From: Terriglobia bacterium
GTDB lineage: Bacteria; Acidobacteriota; Terriglobia; UBA7540
Length of the DNA stretch: 58,889 bases
Direction: 5' to 3'
Assembly (NCBI GenBank): GCA_030037755.1
Contig: JASHQD010000092.1
Span: forward strand, 1 to 58,889
Numbering within the stretch: position 1 is the stretch's first letter; each line of letters opens with the position of its first letter. Below the pieces are notes generated by a model. It saw only the letters and a list, made by a program, of their open reading frames with translations. It had not been told where the DNA came from and ran no database searches. Positions 8,299 to 15,747 of this stretch are shown here, piece by piece. The position numbers and the translations under genes were made by a program.

Positions 8299-9663
8299 TT
8301 ACGTACCCGCGACAGTCAAGCCTTCCACGAGCAGCGTGGGCGAAGCCAGCGCGCTGCGAAACTCGAGATCGTTGCCGAGCATGGCCACGTGATTCAGCAT
8401 CTCCTGCAGGCTGCCGGCAATGGTCACTTCTTCGACCGGGTAGGCGAGTTCGCCGTTCTCGATCCACATGCCGGCCGCGCCGCGCGAGTAATCGCCGGTG
8501 ACGACGTTCACGCCCATGCCGATCAGCTCGGTCACGTAAAATCCGTTCTTAACGGATTTCAGGATTTCCGCCGGCGAATGCGTCCCGGGCTGGAGGTAGA
8601 AGTTCTTGGGGCCGACGCCCGGCGGTCCGGCGACGCCGCGCGACGCGTTGCCCGTGGTTCGCAGATTCAGCTTGCGCGCCGTGTAGGTGTTCAACAGGTA
8701 GCTCTTGAGCACGCCGCGCTCGATCACGGGCGTGATCCCGGGCGCGACGCCCTCGTCATCAAACGGACGCGAGCCGAATCCGCCCGGACGCAAACCGTCG
8801 TCGAGGACGGTGACGTTCTCGCCCGCGATGCGCTCGCCGAGCTGACCGGCGAGAAACGACGAGTTGCGATAGATCGAGTCGCCACGCACTGCTTCGAAGA
8901 TGTGCCCGACGAGCGATCGTGCGGTCTCCTGATCGAAAATCACCGGACACCGGCAGGTGGAGATTTTGCGCGCACCGAGCCGCCGCAACACGCGCGCCGC
9001 CGCTTCGCGTCCTACGCCTTCGGGATCGCCGAGCGCTGCCGCGCCGCGGCCCACCGAATACCAGTAATCGCGCTGCATGCTGGTGCTGCCGTTGTGTCCT
9101 TCCTGTGCGACCGGGACGACCGAGACCGATCCGGCCGACGAGCGGTAACTCGCCACAAATCCCAGCGAGTTGGCGTAAGCCTTGCTTCCGACGCCGGCTT
9201 CGACCCCGGCGCCTTCGGAATTCTGAATCCGCGGATCGGCATCGAGCGCGGCCTTCTCCGCGCGCCGCGCCACCGCGATTCGCTCTTCGGTCGAGATGCT
9301 GCTGAGGTCGGGCGAGTAGAGCTGCAGGTCGCCCTCGTAGCGTCCGAGTTCGGAGGCGTCCGGCAGGCCATTCGCAGGATCTTCCGAAGTCGCACGCGCC
9401 ATCTCGATCGTGCGCACCACCAAGCGTTCGATTGCGCTCGTCGAAAAGTCGCTCGAATAGGAACTGGCGCTGCGCGTTCCCAGGAACACACGCAGCCCAA
9501 GCACCTTCGACTCCGCTTCCTTCAGGTTTTCGATTTTACCCAGACGAATGGTGGTGGAGAATTCGTCGCCTTCGCGCACGGTGGCATCCGCCGCGGTGGC
9601 GCCGGCAGCCATCGCGCGCTTGACGAGGTCCTGAGCGATTTGTTCGAGCTGGTCTTGTGGCAT
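8299..9663 (-). CDS. tldE: TldE/PmbA-family metalloprotease subunit
   Basis: About 454 residues from the ATG at 9663, with AGGA 8 nt upstream; a TTG five codons earlier is also open. The protein lacks the HExxxH zinc motif found in TldD, as expected for the TldE (PmbA) subunit. It keeps family blocks such as VLRRLGARKISTCRCPVIFD, DDGLRPGGFGSRPFDDEG and TGNASRGVAGPPGVGPKNFY. TldD/TldE form a cytosolic peptidase that trims unfolded peptides and modified-peptide precursors. Its TldD partner lies 1.1 kb upstream, separated by an MCE gene and a TA pair. Confidence 0.92.
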   Translation of the reverse strand: MPQDQLEQIAQDLVKRAMAAGATAADATVREGDEFSTTIRLGKIENLKEAESKVLGLRVFLGTRSASSYSSDFSTSAIERLVVRTIEMARATSEDPANGLPDASELGRYEGDLQLYSPDLSSISTEERIAVARRAEKAALDADPRIQNSEGAGVEAGVGSKAYANSLGFVASYRSSAGSVSVVPVAQEGHNGSTSMQRDYWYSVGRGAAALGDPEGVGREAAARVLRRLGARKISTCRCPVIFDQETARSLVGHIFEAVRGDSIYRNSSFLAGQLGERIAGENVTVLDDGLRPGGFGSRPFDDEGVAPGITPVIERGVLKSYLLNTYTARKLNLRTTGNASRGVAGPPGVGPKNFYLQPGTHSPAEILKSVKNGFYVTELIGMGVNVVTGDYSRGAAGMWIENGELAYPVEEVTIAGSLQEMLNHVAMLGNDLEFRSALASPTLLVEGLTVAGT

Positions 9664-9674
9664 GGCCGATCCTG

Positions 9675-10199
9675 TCAATGGTTAAAGGGCGCTTTCAACG
9701 CATCTCCGAGCCGCGAAAACGCTTTCATGATCTGGTCGCAAGTCTGTGCGGACGGCCGGTCCGCTGTCTTGACCGTCGCGCCGCCGGGCAGCACGGGTTG
9801 ATTCACGCTGCCGCGGGTGATATCGATGTAATTCCCGCCGAGCAGGCCCGAAGTCGCCACGCTGGCTGCGGAATCGGCGCGGATCACCGGCTGAAACCGC
9901 TTTTCAATCCGCATCGTCACTTCCACCGGCTTGTCACCGGTGGGAATCAAGCCGATTTCCCAAACGCGTCCGACCTGCACGCCCGCCACTTGCACCGGAT
10001 CCTTTACGTTAAGACTGCCCGGAACCGCCAGATCCGCCTTCAGCAGATACGAGGGCGTGAAGAACTGCCAACTGTAGCGCGACCCGATCACTCCGATCAG
10101 AAATCCCAGCGCCAGCACGATTGCGTGACTGATCGCGTGGCGCTTGGCCGCAGTGACGCTGATCGTAATGATGCGGCCACCGGGTCGTGTTTCGGCCAT
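9675..10199 (-). CDS. MlaD/MCE-domain lipid-transport protein
   Basis: 174 residues with a single N-terminal transmembrane helix (about residues 24-44) and one MCE domain (YLLKADLAVPGSLNVKDPVQ, then VAGVQVGRVWEIGL). Proteins of this type bind lipids in the periplasm and work with an MlaEF-type ABC transporter, none of which is encoded nearby. It ends 11 nt before the tldE ATG. Orphan MCE genes are common, so the transporter may lie elsewhere. Confidence 0.85.
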   Translation of the reverse strand: MAETRPGGRIITISVTAAKRHAISHAIVLALGFLIGVIGSRYSWQFFTPSYLLKADLAVPGSLNVKDPVQVAGVQVGRVWEIGLIPTGDKPVEVTMRIEKRFQPVIRADSAASVATSGLLGGNYIDITRGSVNQPVLPGGATVKTADRPSAQTCDQIMKAFSRLGDALKAPFNH

Positions 10200-10243
10200 G
10201 GGAGAAACCTCACTCTCTGTTTCCCCCTTATTAGCTCGCCGGA

Positions 10244-10501
10244 TCAGCGGTAAACTTCTCTGCGGTGAGCGATCTTCATCACATCTACCGTCGCCCCAGC
10301 GTCGTCAATCGCGTAGATGATGCGGTAATCGCCTTGGCGCACGCGATAACGATTTTGCCCGGCGAGTTTCTCGCCCCCGTCCGGCCGAGGGGCATCGGAA
10401 AGGGATCTCAACCTTGCAGCTATCCTCTGGCGGTCTTTCTTCGGGAAAGCGCGAAGCTCCTTGATTGCCGAAGATGCGACAACAACCCTATAGCTCGCCA
10501 C
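10244..10501 (-). CDS. RelE/ParE-family toxin
   Basis: 85 residues, the usual RelE size. The fold pattern is clear: MASYRVVVASSAIKELRAFP, a helical KKDRQRIAARL, then KLAGQNRYRVRQGDYRIIYA and a C-terminal IAHRREVYR. RelE-type toxins cut mRNA on the ribosome. It overlaps the upstream antitoxin by 14 nt. Confidence 0.88.
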   Translation of the reverse strand: MASYRVVVASSAIKELRAFPKKDRQRIAARLRSLSDAPRPDGGEKLAGQNRYRVRQGDYRIIYAIDDAGATVDVMKIAHRREVYR

Positions 10502-10721
10502 GCCTCTTCATGTCCTTGAGCAAATCTTCCAGCGGAGTTCTCGGCTCGCGAGCGCGCTCTTCGAAGGCTGCGAGGTCTTCGGCGTCCTCAGCCAGCGCCT
10601 GCCGTACAGCGTTATTCACGATGTCAGAAACCGAACTCTCGGTTTCTGCCGCCTTCAAACGCAGTATTCTGTGAATCTGCTGGTCAAAGTAGACGGTGGC
10701 TCTTTTTTGTGCGGGCTTCAT
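10488..10721 (-). CDS. Ribbon-helix-helix antitoxin
   Basis: 77 residues: an N-terminal RHH DNA-binding segment (KRATVYFDQQIHRILRLKAA, then ETESSVSDIVNNAVRQAL) and an acidic then basic tail that should wrap the toxin. It precedes and overlaps the RelE-like toxin. Two 11-bp direct repeats just upstream are the probable operator, so the pair is expected to be autoregulated. Confidence 0.85.
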   Translation of the reverse strand: MKPAQKRATVYFDQQIHRILRLKAAETESSVSDIVNNAVRQALAEDAEDLAAFEERAREPRTPLEDLLKDMKRRGEL

Positions 10722-10732
10722 AAAGTCATCAT

Positions 10733-10759
10733 AACGTCAAGACGCTAAAACGTCAAGAC
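10733..10759. promoter_or_regulatory. Direct-repeat operator of the RHH/RelE module
   Basis: The 11-mer AACGTCAAGAC occurs twice, at 10733-10743 and 10749-10759, with 16-bp spacing. It lies 12 nt upstream of the antitoxin ATG. Short direct repeats in this position are usual targets for cooperative RHH binding. Confidence 0.5.
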
Positions 10760-10771
10760 ACGGGTTCTAGT

Positions 10772-12226
10772 CTACACGAACGATGTCGCCGCCTTCGGCG
10801 CTGTTCCTCCCACCGTCAGCCGATCCACCTTCATCGTCGGAATCCCGACGCCGACCGGCACGCTCTGACCTTCCTTGCCGCAGGTGCCGATGCCGGTGTC
10901 AAGCTTGAGATCGTTGCCGACCGCGCTGACACGCGTCAGAACAGTCGGACCGTCGCCGATCAGCGTCGCGCCTTTCACCGGCGCCGTTACCTTGCCGTCT
11001 TCGATCAGGTAGGCTTCGGATGCCGAGAAGACAAACTTGCCGCTGGTGATATCCACCTGTCCGCCGCCGAAGTAGACCGCGTACAGCCCGTGCTTCACGG
11101 AGCGGATGATGTCCTGGGGATCGTCTTTGCCGGCGAGCATGTAGGTGTTGGTCATGCGCGGCATCGGTATGTGCTCGTAACTCTCGCGACGGCCATTTCC
11201 GGTGAGGCTGGTGTGCGTCAACCCGGCGCTGAGCTTGTCCTGGAGATAGCCCTTCAGGATGCCGTTCTCGATGAGCACATTGTGCTGCGTGGGCACGCCC
11301 TCGTCATCGACATTCAGCGACCCGCGCCGGTCGGGGATGGTCCCATCGTCGACCACCGTGCAGATATCGGACGCCACGCGCTGCCCGATCCGTCCACTGA
11401 ACGCCGAGATGCCTTTGCGATTGAAATCGGCTTCGAGGCCGTGTCCGATTGCTTCGTGCAGCAGGATGCCGGGCCAGCCGGGACCGAGCACGACTTCCAT
11501 CTCGCCCGCGGGCGCGTCCTGCGCGCTCAACTGGACGATCGCCTGGCGCGCCGCTTCCTTCGCGAACCACTCCGGCGACCGGTCGCCGGTGAAGAACTCG
11601 AGCGGAACGCGTCCGCCACCGCCACTTGACCCCGACTGGCGATTCGACCCTTCCTGGGCCAGGGTGAAGACGTTCAGGCGCACGAGCGGCTGAAAGTCCG
11701 TGACCATACGGCCGTCGGAGCCGGCGATGAGCACGTGACGGATCTGGTCGGCGTAGCTCACACGCACCTGCCCGATGCGCGAGTCGTAGGCGCGCGCCGC
11801 CGCGTCCGCGCGGCGAACAAGGTCGAGCTTCGGGTCCAGACCCTCATCAGTCGGAGCGTGCACGACGGGGTAGAAATCGTGCTGCGATTCGAGCGTGCTC
11901 AGGCCAACGGTCGAGACCTGCGCCGGACCGCTGGCGATGCGCGCCGCGATCTTGGCGGCTTTCAGGATGCGCTCGGGCGCGAGATCGTCCGAGTAGGCGT
12001 AGCCGGTCTGCTCGCCGGCCACGACGCGAATCCCACAGCCGACCGAGATGCCTTCGCTTGCCGTCTTCACCAGCGACTCGTCCACGAGGATGGACGACGT
12101 GGTTGTGTGCTCGAAATAAAGGTCGGCATAGTCGCCGCCTTCGGAGAGCGCCGCGCCCAGGTAGTGCTCAAGCGCGCCCTCGTCAAGGCCGTAACGTTCG
12201 AAGAAGAAACGGTCGTTCTGGCTCAT
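10772..12226 (-). CDS. tldD: TldD-family zinc metalloprotease
   Basis: 484 residues. The zinc motif HEAIGHGLEAD lies at residues 257-267 within VLGPGWPGILLHEAIGHGLE, which identifies the catalytic TldD subunit. It continues with DEGVPTQHNVLIENGILKGY and ends in the family MKVDRLTVGG block. It should pair with the TldE homologue at 8299-9663. The complex is known for maturing modified peptides. PQQ genes lie 15 kb away, but a role in PqqA processing is only a conjecture. Confidence 0.95.
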   Translation of the reverse strand: MSQNDRFFFERYGLDEGALEHYLGAALSEGGDYADLYFEHTTTSSILVDESLVKTASEGISVGCGIRVVAGEQTGYAYSDDLAPERILKAAKIAARIASGPAQVSTVGLSTLESQHDFYPVVHAPTDEGLDPKLDLVRRADAAARAYDSRIGQVRVSYADQIRHVLIAGSDGRMVTDFQPLVRLNVFTLAQEGSNRQSGSSGGGGRVPLEFFTGDRSPEWFAKEAARQAIVQLSAQDAPAGEMEVVLGPGWPGILLHEAIGHGLEADFNRKGISAFSGRIGQRVASDICTVVDDGTIPDRRGSLNVDDEGVPTQHNVLIENGILKGYLQDKLSAGLTHTSLTGNGRRESYEHIPMPRMTNTYMLAGKDDPQDIIRSVKHGLYAVYFGGGQVDITSGKFVFSASEAYLIEDGKVTAPVKGATLIGDGPTVLTRVSAVGNDLKLDTGIGTCGKEGQSVPVGVGIPTMKVDRLTVGGTAPKAATSFV

Positions 12227-12365
12227 AATGGCTCGATTTTCACCTGGCAGGCGGCGCCGATACCGGGCCGTGTTGCGAGGCAGTGGATTGGTCCCAAGAT
12301 TTGATGATAGCGGCGGCTAAGTCTGGCGGTCAAGGCAGCGGAGTAGGAAACGAGTTCAGGGTTCT

Positions 12366-14816
12366 TCAGCGGTACCAGAACTTCGCCTGCTTCGCCCAAC
12401 TGCTTGCTGGATATTGGCGATGAAGCAGATCGAATGCCGCCTTCGAGACCTTCCAGCGATCGGGATCGGCGCATCCAAAGTGGCCTGCGCGTACCGCAAG
12501 CGCGAGCGCTTCGGGCGCTCGTGAATCGTCCGGATGTTGCCGCGCCCAGGCCAGCACATCATTCCCGAGCACGATCGAGGCAACGGGCAGCGCTCGCGTT
12601 CGAGTCCAATCGCGTTGCGCATCGGCGATTTCGGTGCGAGTCATGAATGAGGGCGGCGGGACGGTTCCTGCCGGGTAAAGCTCCGTCAGGGGAGGTTCAA
12701 GGACCGGCCACGGAACGATGTTGGGCTTCGCGCCCGGCTGCTGAGAGACGCCGGAATCGAATTGCCACGCCGGCCAGCCGCAGTACAAGCCATCGCCCCA
12801 CCAGTTCTCTCTAAAGTTGTCGATGCGCTCGGTCGGCGTGTCGCGTTCGGGGCTGCTGATGTACGGTCGCAGACCCGGGAAGCGCAGGATCGTGAGCGTT
12901 CCGGCGAAGCGGCGCTCGCCAGGCGTAGCGGCGCTCGAGAATCCGTTCAGGCTCGCCCGCAGCTCGGGCTGGAGCGACGCAAGCACCGGCGCGAGCTTCA
13001 GCGCAGCCTGATCGTCTCCGAGCAGAAACGCCCGCGTCCAGGCGCCGCGTGCGACTTCGCGACGCAGATAGACGGGTAGCGCGTTGTTCTCCGCGACTTC
13101 AGTCAGAGTAGCGGGCGTCATTTGCTGGTTGAGGACCATCAGCGCGTCGGAATCGAACCACGGACTTCCCTCGGGAGGATGAGCCGCCGCGTTGGAAGGC
13201 CAATAGCCGTAGTAACTTGTTTCGACGGGGACACGTGCCGCGTACTTGAGAAACTCTGCGAGGTTCCGCGCGTAGGTCATGCGCATGGCGAGAAACAGAT
13301 TCAACGCCGAGCGCGGCATGGTTGCGGTATCGCGCGCCAGCAGCCGGTTGAGCTGCGGCAGTACGGCGGCACGTTCGCCACCTTGCATCATCAGCCGGAA
13401 GCGATGAAACGTGACCGAAGCGTAAGCCGGTGCCGACGCTTGCACGGTCTGCGTTGCCTCGATCAGCTTCGCCGCGCGCGGATCGCTGGGGTCCATTTTG
13501 GTAATGGCCGCCACCAGCCACGCCGTCGAATTCGTCTGCTGCCACTTCTCAAAACCATGATCGCGCGCCGCCGCGTCGTTGAGCTGGAACGTCAGAATCC
13601 AGTCCGTCAGATCGTCCTGGCCGCGCAATTCGGCGAGCTTTGGATAAAACTCGCCGCGACTGGCTTGCAGCTCCGCGGGACTTTGCGAGTAGCGCTCGCT
13701 TTCCAGCCTGTCGAGCAGGAAGGTATAGTCGTGAACTTCCCGCGCGAGTTCGGCGGGCGTCGGATTCTGCATCAGCACCTGTGCCAACTCGCGGACTTTT
13801 TGATCAGGATGCAGTCGCACCTCGACGTAATCCAACAGCGCCGCGGCCGAGGCGTGCAGATCGGGTGATTTGGGATTGTCGAGGGCCTGCTTGAGCTGCG
13901 ACTCGGCATTGGCGAGCGCGGCCATGTCCGGGGAATCGTCGTCGTGGCCGACGGTGGCCTCGCGGATGTACGCGCGCGCCACCAGGTACTGGGCCAGCGG
14001 GCTCCACGGTGAGGTTCGGTCGGCGGCAATGGCTTGAAATGCCGTCACGGCCTTGGCGAAATCGCCGGCGTAAAAGTACGCGGAGGCAATTTGATAATCG
14101 CGATCGGCGCGGGCGAGGGGCGAGGCGTTGGCTTCGAGCGGTGCGGGAACGTTGTCGCCCTGCGCGCAGTTCGAGAACACCTCATCCTGAGCCGTAATCC
14201 AAGCCGCCAATTGCGTGCTGCCCGCGCCGTATTCTCGGGTCCGATCCTGAAGCGTGTCAATTGCGCTCTCGAAAGCGGGTGGCAGACAGTTGACGTAGAC
14301 CGCGAGTCGATCGCCGGGTCCATGAGCATAGCGATTGATGCCATCCGGTGTCGGCAAGCGGAAGTTCGGTGAGGGCCGCATGCCGGGCCAGGGCATCAAG
14401 TATTCTGCGTGCGCCACATTGGGAACCTGATTGCGAGCGTCAATCCAAGCATGCGGCCAATCGGGAGGCTGGGGCGGAGGTGAGATCAGGGGCGGCGCCG
14501 GACCAGGTTTGGGCGGTTGGTCAAGAAGTTCGGGGGAATCCGGCGGAAATCCCCACAACGCCAGCGCCTGTGCGCGGTCAAAGCTCCGTCCCATCAGATT
14601 GCGGTAGGCGACGTACAGGTGTACCCGTTGGTAGTCCGGCTCGAGCACGCCCAACCGGCCCCGTGTGTAGGGTCCAAGCGGAGAGTCCGGATGGTCGGTC
14701 CCGGTGAAGACCGTCGGCGCCGGCGGAGGCATGCAGCCCGGCGCGAGGCGCGTCCACTCGAACACCAGAGCCGCCGCCAGCCCGACCGTCAACAGCCCCA
14801 CGATCATTCGCTTCAT
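12366..14816 (-). CDS. Large exported helical-repeat (TPR-like) protein
   Basis: From the ATG at 14816 (MKRMIVGLLTVGLAAALVFE) this gives 816 residues with an uncleaved signal anchor or signal peptide. A Pro-rich stretch (PPKPGPAPPLISPPPQPP) follows. The rest is Ala-rich helical repeat, including DYQIASAYFYAGDFAKAVTA, a TPR-like unit near residue 250. The start overlaps the stop of the DUF3142 gene in an ATGA junction, so the two are co-translated. Function is unknown; a scaffold in the periplasm is the best guess. Confidence 0.65.
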   Translation of the reverse strand: MKRMIVGLLTVGLAAALVFEWTRLAPGCMPPPAPTVFTGTDHPDSPLGPYTRGRLGVLEPDYQRVHLYVAYRNLMGRSFDRAQALALWGFPPDSPELLDQPPKPGPAPPLISPPPQPPDWPHAWIDARNQVPNVAHAEYLMPWPGMRPSPNFRLPTPDGINRYAHGPGDRLAVYVNCLPPAFESAIDTLQDRTREYGAGSTQLAAWITAQDEVFSNCAQGDNVPAPLEANASPLARADRDYQIASAYFYAGDFAKAVTAFQAIAADRTSPWSPLAQYLVARAYIREATVGHDDDSPDMAALANAESQLKQALDNPKSPDLHASAAALLDYVEVRLHPDQKVRELAQVLMQNPTPAELAREVHDYTFLLDRLESERYSQSPAELQASRGEFYPKLAELRGQDDLTDWILTFQLNDAAARDHGFEKWQQTNSTAWLVAAITKMDPSDPRAAKLIEATQTVQASAPAYASVTFHRFRLMMQGGERAAVLPQLNRLLARDTATMPRSALNLFLAMRMTYARNLAEFLKYAARVPVETSYYGYWPSNAAAHPPEGSPWFDSDALMVLNQQMTPATLTEVAENNALPVYLRREVARGAWTRAFLLGDDQAALKLAPVLASLQPELRASLNGFSSAATPGERRFAGTLTILRFPGLRPYISSPERDTPTERIDNFRENWWGDGLYCGWPAWQFDSGVSQQPGAKPNIVPWPVLEPPLTELYPAGTVPPPSFMTRTEIADAQRDWTRTRALPVASIVLGNDVLAWARQHPDDSRAPEALALAVRAGHFGCADPDRWKVSKAAFDLLHRQYPASSWAKQAKFWYR

Positions 14817-15646
14817 CGGTGCTGCTCCTCGGAGGCCAGCGCAGGGAGCGCGCTGGGCGACCATCCTTCGGGCCTGAACATGTATCGCCGCCGCCCCGGA
14901 GGCAGATCGCGAATCGGTTCATCGGTGCTGAGCCCGACGCTCTCGCGGCAGACCGGCAGGCTGAAATCGCCGCCCTGTGCCAGAAGCAGACGAACGTCTT
15001 CTGCGTCCGGCCCCATGCGGAAGAGCATGGGCACGGCTTCGTCGACCGGCAGTCCGGCGATCCAGGAATCGTCCATGCACCAGGAGGCCAGCGCGGTGAT
15101 GGAAAGCGGCATGGCGGGCGGCAGACGGCGCCGCAGATCGCGCAGCAGGCTCCCGTAAAACGAGCGCTCGGAGACTGCAGCGTCAAAATCAACTTGGACC
15201 GCGGCAAAGCCGTCGAGATTCGCGAGGCTCAGGATCGCCGCTGATGCTGCCGCGGCCTGATCCGATGAAAGTGCCGCAGGATGCGCGGAGTCGATCTCGA
15301 TACGGGCGCAGGCGATGAGCGGCGTTCCCTTCCGGACCTGAAGAGCGTTCCGACGCGGCTGCAGCCTCACCGTGTCCCCACTCAGCGTCACAGTCCCGGC
15401 AAGAAACGAGACGCCCACGCGCCCGGCGGGCAGAAAGCGCAGATCTTCAGGACGCTCCCACGCCCACACGATGGTCGGGGGGAGCGAAGCCAGACGGTTT
15501 CCGGATGAGGCTGAAACGCGCATCAGCCTGGCACGCGCCAGAGGGTGTCGAAAGCCGGCGACAAGGGCAAGTGAGATCAGCAGCAAGCTTGCGCCCAGGG
15601 CGATAATGGTCTTGCCGGCAGCGGGAGGCGAATGCGGGCGGATCAT
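14813..15646 (-). CDS. DUF3142-domain protein
   Basis: 277 residues with an N-terminal transmembrane segment (TIIALGASLLLISLALVAGF). The DUF3142 hallmarks follow: TIVWAWERPEDLRFLPAGRV, VQVDFDAAVSERSFYGSLLR and SITALASWCMDDSWIAGLPV. The fold is thought to be a TIM barrel related to glycoside hydrolases, with Asp/Glu after the VQVDFDA strand, but no activity is known to me. It is coupled to the large TPR-like protein downstream. Confidence 0.75.
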   Translation of the reverse strand: MIRPHSPPAAGKTIIALGASLLLISLALVAGFRHPLARARLMRVSASSGNRLASLPPTIVWAWERPEDLRFLPAGRVGVSFLAGTVTLSGDTVRLQPRRNALQVRKGTPLIACARIEIDSAHPAALSSDQAAAASAAILSLANLDGFAAVQVDFDAAVSERSFYGSLLRDLRRRLPPAMPLSITALASWCMDDSWIAGLPVDEAVPMLFRMGPDAEDVRLLLAQGGDFSLPVCRESVGLSTDEPIRDLPPGRRRYMFRPEGWSPSALPALASEEQHR

Positions 15647-15747
15647 CGGAGTGCGCGCGATGTGGCAATGCAGCGTCGCGCGATGCGATGGTAAATGATG
15701 CGGAGTGCGGGGTCAAACGTTGCACGAGTGGCGGCAGCTATAGAGAC

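Noticed and set aside
7912-9801. 629-codon plus-strand open frame
   Set aside because: It lies opposite tldE and the DUF2393-like gene and has the composition of an antisense shadow.
12223-12474. 83-codon frame between tldD and the large helical-repeat gene
   Set aside because: It spans the 3' end of a real gene and the gap, with no start signal and no domain.
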